Positions 27,487 to 46,827 of a stretch of DNA of 64,000 nucleotides are shown in pieces. The DNA lies in NCBI RefSeq assembly GCF_014174475.1, contig NZ_JACJUD010000004.1, forward strand, positions 186,001 to 250,000, read 5' to 3'. Position 1 is the first letter of the stretch; each line of letters starts with the position of its first letter. Under the pieces are notes generated by a model, which saw only the letters and a list, made by a program, of their open reading frames with translations, was not told the origin of the DNA and did not search any database. The DNA is from Aquipseudomonas ullengensis. Its GTDB lineage: Bacteria > Pseudomonadota > Gammaproteobacteria > Pseudomonadales > Pseudomonadaceae. The position numbers were made by a program, and so were the translations under genes.

Positions 27487-28053
27487 ATGGGAAATGTATT
27501 CACGCTGAAGGAACAGAACGCTGTGCCAGTACCACTGGCCGAAGTGCGTCAGAACTTGGCCCTGGAAGGGCTCTACACCGGCAACCGCCGCTCTCTGGTC
27601 GACTCCGCCCAAGCCGTGCTCGGCTGTCGTGCGCGAGCCGAAGATGTGGTTCAGGACGCCTTCCTGAAGCTCTGGGAGAGTGGCGGCGAGCACGCCATTC
27701 AGGAGCCACTGCGCTACCTGTTCCGCATGGTGCGAAACCTGTCCATCGACCGCCTGCGCCGTATGGCGCTGGAAGGACGCTATCGCGCCGATGACGATCT
27801 GCTTGATGAACTGCCAGCCCTGCAATCCACCCCGGAACAACGCGCCATCGGCCAGCTGGAGTGGCAACGTATGCAGCTAGCTATTGCCGAACTGCCCGAG
27901 CGTACCCGCACCGTCTTCACCATGAGCCAGCTGGAAGGCTTTAGCCAACGCGAAGTCGCCACCCACCTGAACGCCTCACCCACCCTGGTGCATTTCCTCC
28001 TGCGCGATGCGCTGGTGCATTGCCGCAGCCGCCTGGGTTGCGAGGCTGCTTGA
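27487..28053 (+). CDS. PvdS-like ECF sigma factor (iron-starvation type)
   Basis: A 188-residue ECF sigma factor. Region 2 is VLGCRARAEDVVQDAFLKLWESG … YLFRMVRNLSIDRLRRMALEGRY; region 4 is LPERTRTVFTMSQLEGFSQREVATHLNASPTLVHFLLRDALVHCRSRL. The GCR.RAEDVVQDAF and SPTLV.F..RDALVHCR strings are shared with PvdS and ornibactin OrbS. No anti-sigma gene is adjacent and the cluster's receptor lacks a signalling domain, so control is probably by Fur at the promoter, not by surface signalling. The ATG at 27487 has GAGG eight bases upstream. Its probable targets are the motifs at 29841 and 46741. The exporter gene follows after 37 bases. Confidence 0.88.
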   Translation: MGNVFTLKEQNAVPVPLAEVRQNLALEGLYTGNRRSLVDSAQAVLGCRARAEDVVQDAFLKLWESGGEHAIQEPLRYLFRMVRNLSIDRLRRMALEGRYRADDDLLDELPALQSTPEQRAIGQLEWQRMQLAIAELPERTRTVFTMSQLEGFSQREVATHLNASPTLVHFLLRDALVHCRSRLGCEAA

Positions 28054-28090
28054 CCCCGTCATCACCGTTCTGCGATCTGGAATCGATTCG

Positions 28091-29779
28091 ATGAAACTGC
28101 TCAATCTGCTATTCCGCGACAACCGCTTGCCCTTCGCCGGGATCATTCTGCTGAGCCTGTGCAGCGCACTGCTCAGCATCGGCGTGATCGCCTTCATCAA
28201 CTGGCGCCTGATCGGCCTGCAAGGTGAGTTGCTCAGTACCTTGGCGACTTTCCTCGGCCTGCTGGTGGCGCTGCTGATCTGCGCCGCAGCAGGGCAGGTG
28301 GCGCTGCACACCATCGGCCACTCGTTTGTTTACCGCCTGCGCCGCAGCCTGGTGCGCCGGGTGATGAACACCGATATCGAGCGTCTGGAGCACATCGGCG
28401 GCGCGCGCATCCTGGCCAGCCTGGCCAGCGACATCCGCAATATCACCATCGCTTTCGTGCATCTACCGGAGCTGGTCTACGGCCTGATTCTCAGCCTGGC
28501 GGCCTTTGCCTACCTGGCCTGGCTGTCGCCATCGTTGTTCGGCATCACCGTCAGTTGGCTGACACTGACGCTGGCGGTCGGCTGGGTGCTGGTGGGCAAG
28601 GTCAACCGGCATATCCGCCTGCTGCGTGAAGCCGAGGACAACCTGTACCAGGACTACCAGGCGATTATCGATGGTCGCAAGGAGCTGGCCCTCAACCGCG
28701 ACCGCGCGCGCCTGCTGTTCGACGAGGAGTTCGACCGCGATGCGCGGGCCTACCGCGACCACGTGACCCGTGCCGACATCTACAACGGCCTGGCCGGCAA
28801 CTGGGCCAACTGCATGGTGCTGGGCAGCATCGGCCTGGTGTTCTTCTGCGCCAATGGCTTGGGGTGGGCGGCAACGCCGGTGGCGGCGACTTTCGCCCTG
28901 ACTGTGCTGTTCCTGCGTGCCCCGCTGGTGGCCAGTGTGGCGGCGCTGCCCAGCCTGCTGGCGGCACGCATCTCCCTGGACAAGCTCGAGTCGCTGGAAC
29001 TGGCTCCCGAGCAGGCCAGCGATCCGTTTAGCCCGCTGGGTGACTGGCAGAGCCTGCAGCTGTCCGGCCTGGAATACCGTTACCCGGGCGAAGGCGGTGA
29101 GCAGGGCTTCGATGTCGGCCCGATCGACCTGCAGCTGCGCCGTGGCGAGCTGGTATTCCTGGTTGGCGGCAACGGCAGCGGCAAATCGACCTTGGCACGC
29201 CTGCTGACCGGCCTGCATCGTCCGGCAGCGGGGGAAATCCGCCTGGATGGCCACGTGCTCGCGGCTGAGCAATGGCCGGCCTATCGCCAGCTGTTTGCCA
29301 GCGTATTCACCGACTTCCACCTGTTCGCCCGTTTACTCGGCCCGCAGGGTAGCGAAGTGGCGGAGCCGTTCGTAGCCGCGTGGTTGGATCGCCTGCGCCT
29401 GGCGCACAAGGTGCGCTTCGGCAGGGGCCGCCTGGCGGACACGCGCTTCTCCCAGGGCCAGCGCAAGCGCCTCGCGCTGCTGCTGGCGATGCTGGAAGGG
29501 CGCGACATCCTGGTGCTCGACGAATGGGCTGCCGACCAGGACCCGTTGTTCCGGCGCCTGTTCTACCGCGAGCTGTTGCCGCAGCTCAAAGCCGCCGGCA
29601 AGACGGTCATTGCCATCACCCATGACGACCACTATTTCGACCAGGCCGACCGCCTGCTGAAAATGGATGGTGGGCGCCTGAGCGAGCTCACCGGGCAGGC
29701 CCGCGAGCGCGCCACGCAAGATGCCGTGCGCGAGATCGGCGGCGCCCCGCATAGCGCAGCCACTGCTGCAGTAATTTGA
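28091..29779 (+). CDS. Cyclic-peptide-type ABC exporter (PvdE/OrbE-like)
   Basis: A 562-residue half-transporter with an N-terminal six-helix membrane domain (residues ~1–310) fused to an ATPase domain: Walker A FLVGGNGSGKSTLARLLTGL, signature RFSQGQRKRLALLLAMLEG and Walker B DILVLDEWAADQDP followed by the switch His in AITHDDHY. The SQGQ signature and DEWAADQDP are typical of the PvdE/SyrD group that moves peptide siderophore precursors or lipopeptides across the inner membrane. The ATG at 28091 gives the usual short N-terminus (MKLLNLLFRDNRLPFAG). It lies between the sigma gene and mbtH and probably shares the sigma transcript. Confidence 0.9.
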   Translation: MKLLNLLFRDNRLPFAGIILLSLCSALLSIGVIAFINWRLIGLQGELLSTLATFLGLLVALLICAAAGQVALHTIGHSFVYRLRRSLVRRVMNTDIERLEHIGGARILASLASDIRNITIAFVHLPELVYGLILSLAAFAYLAWLSPSLFGITVSWLTLTLAVGWVLVGKVNRHIRLLREAEDNLYQDYQAIIDGRKELALNRDRARLLFDEEFDRDARAYRDHVTRADIYNGLAGNWANCMVLGSIGLVFFCANGLGWAATPVAATFALTVLFLRAPLVASVAALPSLLAARISLDKLESLELAPEQASDPFSPLGDWQSLQLSGLEYRYPGEGGEQGFDVGPIDLQLRRGELVFLVGGNGSGKSTLARLLTGLHRPAAGEIRLDGHVLAAEQWPAYRQLFASVFTDFHLFARLLGPQGSEVAEPFVAAWLDRLRLAHKVRFGRGRLADTRFSQGQRKRLALLLAMLEGRDILVLDEWAADQDPLFRRLFYRELLPQLKAAGKTVIAITHDDHYFDQADRLLKMDGGRLSELTGQARERATQDAVREIGGAPHSAATAAVI

Positions 29780-29840
29780 CCTAGGCCTGTTTCGCCCACC
29801 TGGGCGAGGCAGGCGCACGTCCGCAAACAGCAGTTAAATG

Positions 29841-29864
29841 AAAATTATTCGCAAACATAAGCGT
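29841..29864 (+). promoter_or_regulatory. Candidate ECF-sigma promoter for the mbtH–NRPS operon
   Basis: AAAAT-N16-CGT(CT), with the same spacing and the same CGTCT downstream box as the receptor promoter at 46741. It matches the PvdS iron-starvation box TAAAT-N16/17-CGT except for the first base. It lies 44 bases ahead of mbtH. Confidence 0.6.
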
Positions 29865-29908
29865 CTTTAAAGCGAGCCGTTTCGATCGGCATCTGCGAGG
29901 TAGCAAGA

Positions 29909-30112
29909 ATGAGCCTGGATAATCCGCAAACCACCTTCCTGGTGGTGATCAACGACGAACAGCAATACGCCATCTGGCCCGCCTACAAGGCAGTCCCTGC
30001 CGGTTGGCAGGAAGTCGGCGTGCGCGGTGATCGCGCCACCTGCCTGGAACACATCGGCAAGGTCTGGACCGACATGCGCCCACGCAGCCTGCGCGAGGCC
30101 ATGGGCGCCTGA
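29909..30112 (+). CDS. MbtH-like protein
   Basis: A 67-residue accessory protein that binds and activates NRPS adenylation domains. The family pattern is complete: NDEQQYAIWPAYKAVPAGWQ, then CLEHIGKVWTDMRPRSLRE with the conserved Trp residues. GAGG lies about 9 bases before the ATG. Its stop overlaps the start codon of the broken thioesterase (TGATG), showing the old operon was tightly coupled. Confidence 0.95.
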   Translation: MSLDNPQTTFLVVINDEQQYAIWPAYKAVPAGWQEVGVRGDRATCLEHIGKVWTDMRPRSLREAMGA

Positions 30113-30361
30113 TGCAGCTGTTCTGCCTGGCCCATGCGGGCGCCAGCGCCATGTCCTATGCGCGCTGATTTCAGTGCCAGAACCTTCGGCGACCTGATGC
30201 ACAGCTGGCGCCGCGAGACCCGCGGCCCCTTCACTCTGGAATGGCTGGAAGGCGATCACGCCTACCTGCGCCCCCAGGAAGACGAATTGCTGCCCCTAAT
30301 CGAATTCCATGCCTTGCGCCTGCTACGGCGCGAGGCGGCCGGAGCGCCCCTGAGCGCCTAG
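30112..30361 (+). pseudogene. Remnant of a type II thioesterase with an internal deletion
   Basis: The frame at 30112 encodes MQLFCLAHAGASAMSYAR and then a stop. This is the standard N-terminus of NRPS-associated type II thioesterases (M-x-L-F-C-L-P-H-A-G-A-S-A-x-x-Y-x-x-W). A different frame (from about 30158 to 30361) encodes FGDLMHSWRRETRGPFTLEW, GDHAYLRPQEDELLPLIEF, the standard C-terminus with the G-D/G-H catalytic His region. The roughly 160 residues between, including the G-x-S-x-G nucleophile, are missing. It is therefore a deletion plus frameshift, not a functional editor. A short 75-codon frame starting at 30134 stays open across the junction but has no ribosome site. Confidence 0.8.
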
Positions 30362-30385
30362 GCCATCGCCTGCGAGGTAGTGTTG

Positions 30386-41259
<10,874 letters not shown>

Positions 41260-41263
<4 letters not shown>

Positions 41264-44200
41264 CCGCGCCCATCGACAAGGCCGCCCTGGCGCGCCGTTT
41301 CCTCGCCCTTGGCACGACCGAGCAAAAGCGCTTTCTCGAACTGCTGGCGGGCAAAGGCATCCGCTTCGACCGCCTGCCGTTGGTGCCGGCGCCTCGCAGC
41401 GAGCATTTGCCAGCCTCGCATGCCCAGCAGCGCCTGTGGCTGGTGGCGCAGATGGAGCCGGATAGCAGCGCCTACCACATGGTCGGAGCCTTTGGCCTGG
41501 AAGGCGAACTGGACCGCAGCGCACTGCTAAAGGCGCTGGAGTTGATCGTCGAGCGTCACGAGGCGCTGCGCACGCGTTTCTACGAGCACGATGGCCAGCT
41601 GTGCCAGCACATCGATGCACCGGGGCCGCTGGCTCTCGACGAACAGGACCTGCAAGGCCGCCCGGAGGCAGTGCAGGCCCTGGCCGATGCCCACGCGGCA
41701 CGCGCCTTCGACCTGTTCGAGGGGCCGCTGCTGCGCGTGCAGCTGCTGCGTCTGGCCGAGCAGCGGTGGCGCCTGCAGATCGTCTGCCACCATATCGTCT
41801 CCGATGGCTGGTCGATCGGCGTGTTCGCCGAGGAACTGGGCCGCGCCTATGCGGCGCTGCGCCGGGGCCAGCAACCGCAGCTCAATGAATTGGCGATCCA
41901 ATACCCGGACTATGCCCAGTGGCAACGCGCCTGGCTGGCCGCCGGAGAACGCGAGCGGCAGCTGGGCTACTGGCGCGAGCGCCTGGGCGACGAGCAGCCG
42001 GTGCTGGCCTTGCCCTACAAGCTGGACGCCAGCGGGCAGCGGCATGCCCAACGCCAGGCCATCGAGGTGCCGCAAGCCCTGGCCGAGCGCCTGCGCCAAC
42101 TGGCCCAGAGCGAGGGCGCGACCTTGTTCATGCTGCTGCTGGCGTCCTTCCAGCTGCTGTTGGCGCGCTACAGCAACCAGCGCGATATCCGTGTCGGCGT
42201 GCCGGTGGCCAACCGCCAGCGCGCCGAGACCGCGCCGCTGGTGGGCTTCTTCGTCAACACCCAGGTGCTGCGCGCCGAGATCAGTGCGGACATGAGCTTC
42301 CGCCAGTTGCTGGCCGAGGTTCGGCGCCACGCCCTGGATGCCCAGGACCAGCAGGACCTGCCATTCGACCAGTTGGTGGAGGCCCTGGCGCCCGAGCGCA
42401 GCCTGGGTCAGACGCCGCTGTTCCAGGTGTTGTTTAACCACCAAAAGCGCGACCTCGGCGCCTTGCAGCTGCCGGGCCTGAGCCTGCAGCCACTGGCACA
42501 GGGCGTGCCGCACGCGCTGTTCGACCTGGCGCTGGATAGCCATGAAGACAGCAGCGGCCAATTGCGCCTGACCCTGACCTGGGCCCGCGAGCGCCTGGAC
42601 GATAGCCAGATGCAGAAGATGGCGGCGCATTTGCTGGGTCTGCTAGTACGGGTCAGTGCCGCACCGGATCAGCCTCTGGTGCGCCTGGAGGTGCTGGATG
42701 GCCAGGATCAGGCGCAACTGGCCGACTGGAACACGCCGCGGCAGACCTTCGATGCCGCGCGCCTGTTGCCCGAGCTGATTGCCGAGCAGGCTCGTCTGCG
42801 CCCGGATGCCATCGCTCTGGTACACGGCAGTGAGCGGATTGCCTTCGCCGAGCTGGAAGCCCGATCCAATCGCCTGGCCAATCTGCTGGTTGCTCACGGT
42901 GTGCAGCCGGAGTCCCGTGTCGGCGTCTCGCTGGAGCGCGGCAACGCCATGATCGTGGCGATGCTGGCGGTACTGAAATCCGGCGGCGCCTTCGTGCCCC
43001 TCGATCCGGACTACCCGCGCGAACGCCTGTCGTACATGGTCGAGGATTCGAGCCTTAAGTGGCTGATCACCTCAAGCGACCTTGCCGAGCGCCTGCCGCT
43101 GGGCGAGGGCGTCGAGCCGCTGTATCTGGACCAGCTGGATCTTTCTGGTTTTGATTCTGCTGCGCCTTCGGTGAAGCTCCACCCGCTCAATCTGGCCTAT
43201 CTGATCTACACCTCCGGCTCCACCGGTCAGCCCAAGGGCGTAGCGGTCAATCACCTCGGCCTGACCATGCACGTGCAGACCATCGGCCAGCGCTACGGCA
43301 TGACCCCGGACGATGTGGAGCTGCACTTCGCCTCCATCAGCTTCGACGGCGCCCTGGAGCGCTGGACGGTGCCGCTGGCGTTCGGCAGCCGCCTGATCAT
43401 CCGCGACCAGGAACTGTGGAGCGCCGAGAAAACCTGCCAGATGATCGCCGCCGAAGGCGTGACCATCTCCTGCCTGCCACCCAGCTATGCCCAGCAACTG
43501 CTGGATTGGGTCGAGTCGCAGAAGCTGAAACTGCCGGTACGCTCCTGGACCTTGGGCGGCGAAGCCTTCACCCGCGAGACCTACGAGCGCCTGCAAAAAA
43601 TCCTGCAGCCCCAGCGCATCATTAACGGCTATGGCCCGACCGAGACGGTGGTTACGCCGCTGATCTGGGAGGCCTTCCCCGGCGACAGCTTCGAGGCGGC
43701 CTACGCGCCGATCGGCAATCCCGTCGGTCCGCGCAGCCTGTATGTGCTGGACGCCGAACTGAACCTGCTGCCCATCGGCGTGGCTGGCGAGTTGTATATC
43801 GGTGGCGAAGTCGGTCTGGCTCGTGGCTACTTCCAGCGACCGGAGCTGACCGCCGAACGCTTCCTGCCCGATCCGTTCGGCCAAGCAGGGGAGCGCATGT
43901 ATCGCACCGGCGACCTGGTGCGCTGGCGCGAGGACGGCACCCTGGACTACCTGGGCCGGGTCGACCATCAGGTGAAGATCCGTGGTTTCCGTATCGAGCT
44001 GGGAGAAATCGAGAGCCAGTTGCTGGCCTTGGAAGGCGTGCAGGAAACGGCAGTGATTGCCCGCGAGACGTCGACCGGCAAGCAGCTCGTAGGCTACGTG
44101 GTACTAAAACACCCCTCTCCCTCCGGGAGAGGGGCCGGGGGTGAGGGAAGCTCCGATCTGCACGATGCCTCCCTCACCCCAGCCCTCTCCCAGAGGGAGA

Positions 44201-46716
44201 GGGAGCTAAGAGCGGAGCTGGCCATAGCGCTGCCGGACTATATGGTCCCGGCACAGATCATCGCCCTGGAAAAACTGCCGCTGACTCCAGCGGGCAAACT
44301 GGATCGCGCTGCGCTGCCCGAGCCGACCTGGCAAAGCCAGTCCTACGAAGCCCTGCAAACGGACAACGAACGCATCCTCGCCGCTATCTGGGCCGAAGTC
44401 CTTGGTGTGGAGCGAGTAGGGCGCCAGGATCACTTCTTCGAGCTGGGTGGCGATTCCATCGTCGCCCTGCAGGTGGTCAGCCGAATTCGCCAACAGGGAC
44501 TGCAACTGGCGCCGCGTGAGTTGTTCCAGTTCCCGCGCCTGGCCGAGCTGGCCAAGGTCGCGCGCCTGGCCGGGGTCGAAGAAGTGCAGGAGCCGGTAAC
44601 CGGCGAGCTGCCACTGACACCAATCCAGGCGCATTTCTTCGCCATGGACCAGGCAAATCCCACGCACTGGAACCAGGCGTTGAACCTGGGGCTGCTGCGC
44701 CCGCTCGATCCGCAGTTGCTGGAGCAAGCACTGCAAGCCCTGGTGGCCCATCACGACGGCCTGCGTCTGCGTTTCAGCCAAGAGCAGGGTGTCTGGAAAC
44801 AGCACTACGCCGAAATGAACACCGATCAGCCACTGCTATGGCGGCGCGAGGCCGTTAGCGATGCCGAGGCCGAGCAGCTTTACCAGCAGGCCCAGCAAAG
44901 CCTCGACCTGGCCAATGGCCCGCTGCTGCGCGCGCTCTACCTCAAACAGGCGGGCCAACCCGAGCGGCTGCTGTTGGCAGTGCACCACCTGGTGGTAGAC
45001 GGCGTGTCCTGGCGCATCCTGCTGGAAGATATTCTCGCCGCCTATCGCCAGTTGGAAGCCGGACAGGCGCCGCGCCTGCAGAGCAAGAGCCAGTCCTACA
45101 AGGCCTGGAGCGAGGCGCTGCAAAACTGGAGCAACAGCGAGTCCGCCCAGCGCGAGCTGGATGCCTGGTGCAGCCGCCTGAGCGGCCCGGTCATGCCGTT
45201 ACCCCGGGAACTGGATGGCATCACCGCCACCCACGGCGACAAGCGCGAAGTGCGCCGGGCTTTGGATGCCAGCGAGACCAAGCGTCTGTTGCAAGCACCG
45301 GCGCAGCTTGGCGTGCGCATCGACGCGCTGCTGCTCAGTGCGCTGACCCGCACCCTGTGCCGCTGGAGCGGCCAACCGGGCCTGCGGGTCAACCTCGAAA
45401 GCCACGGCCGCGAAGCGCTGGCCGGCGAGCTGGACCTGTCGCGCACGGTCGGCTGGTTCACCAGCTTGTATCCGTTGCAGTTGCCGCAGCTGGACGATCC
45501 GCAGCAACAGCTGCAGCGCGTGCAGCAACAGCTGGAGCAGATCGAACATGGCGGCCAAGGCTATGGCGTGTTGCGCTGGCTGGGCTCGGTCGAGGCGCAA
45601 GCGGCGCTGGCCGCGTTGCCGGTTGCCGACGTCACCTTCAACTACCTCGGCCAGTACCAGGCCGGCGCGGCGGCGGACTGGTTCCGTCCGGCCAGTGGCG
45701 GTGGTGCGGCGGTGGCGGCGGAGAATCCGCTGGCCAGTCGCCTGGGCGTCAATGGCCAGGTGTTCGAAGGTCAACTGCAGTTGTCCTGGGAATACGCGGC
45801 CACGCAGTACAGCGCGGCGACCATCGAACGCCTGGCTGCAACCTATCGCCAGGAACTGCTCGGCCTGCTGGAACTGGCCCGCGGCCAGGCTGTGCAGGAC
45901 CCATCGCCCTTGCTGCGCCTGACCCGCCAGGATGCGCCGGCCGCGCCGGTATTCTGTCCGCACCCTGTTACGGGCCGGGTCACCGGCTACCAGCCGCTGG
46001 CCGCGCGCCTGGACGGTGTGTGTGATGTTTTAGGTCTGCAGTGCCGCAGCTTCCTCGATCCGGCCTGGCGCGATGCCTCGCTGGGCGAGATGGCCGATGC
46101 CTACCTGGCTGCGCTGCTCAAACAGCAGCCACAAGGCCCATACCGTTTGGTCGGCTGGTCGCTGGGCGGCAGCCTGGCCCTGGAGCTGGCCGCACGCCTG
46201 GAAGCCCGTGGCCACGAGGTAGCCTTCCTCGGCCTGCTCGACTGCTACGTGCCGGGCACCGAGGTCGCCGGCGACGACGCCCGTCATCCGCAGGCCCGCG
46301 CCAAGCTCGGCGAACACCTGCAACTGCTCGCTCCGGAATTGCCGGCCAAGGCCTGGGACAGCCTGTTCGAGCGCCTGCTGCAGCTGGAGCCATTGGACTG
46401 GCCGCAAGCCTGCAGCGCTTGGTTCGCCGGCCAGCCGCTGGACGCCATGACCCGCCAGAGCCTGGAAGAACTGCTGTTTGCCTGGGCAGTGGAGCAGCAC
46501 ATGCGCCGCCTGTGCGCCGGTTACGCACTGCCGAAAGTCAGGGTGCGCCTGCACTGCTGGTGGGCGGCACAGCCAAATGGCCGGGCGAAGTTGCTGGAGC
46601 AGGGGCTCGAAGAGGTGCAGGGCAGGGCGGCGGCACATCGCCTGGTGGATACCGATCACCAGGGCATCGTGCGTCATCCGCAGGTACTCGGCGAACTGCT
46701 CACGTTGTTGGGCTGA
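41260..46716 (+). CDS. Siderophore NRPS 2: C-A-T-E-TE (termination)
   Basis: An 1818-residue enzyme. A ~45-residue N-terminal docking-like helix region (DKAALARRFLALGTTEQKRFLELLAG) precedes C (HHIVSDGWS ~177), A4 (~485–1030; same code as A1 and A2), T (Ser1066 in GGDS), E (HHLVVDG ~1242; RTVGWFTSLYP; FNYLGQY) and a thioesterase (~1560–1818; nucleophile Ser1634 in GWSLGG, His in DTDHQGIVRHP). It adds the fourth residue, epimerises it and releases the peptide. An E domain directly before the TE predicts a D-configured C-terminal residue. A4 carries the same in-frame repeat as A2 (~949–982). The GTG start overlaps the NRPS 1 stop. Confidence 0.95.
44105..44204. repeat. Second copy of the repeat, translated in frame inside A4 of NRPS 2
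   Basis: Same element, same site and same frame as in A2 (HPSPSGRGAGGEG … LTPALSQREREL). The loop between the arms is also shared with only a few base changes, so the two copies descend from a single insertion spread by module duplication or gene conversion. Confidence 0.88.
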
Positions 46717-46740
46717 TGACATAGAAATGTCAATGAAAGG

Positions 46741-46764
46741 TAAATTTTTTCAAAACCGATACGT
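46741..46764 (+). promoter_or_regulatory. PvdS-type (iron-starvation) promoter of the receptor gene
   Basis: TAAAT-N16-CGT exactly, the consensus box for PvdS-type sigma factors, followed by CT. It lies 64 bases before the receptor start in the 111-base gap after NRPS 2. Confidence 0.72.
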
Positions 46765-46827
46765 CTAGTAGAGGCAGCACATACAAATGCGAATTCTTCT
46801 GAATTGAAACGTACTGGGGAGTATCTG

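Noticed and set aside
30134..30361. A 75-residue stand-alone gene between mbtH and NRPS 1
   Set aside because: Its second half is the C-terminus of a type II thioesterase and its first residues come from reading the N-terminal remnant out of frame. It is better explained as a pseudogene.
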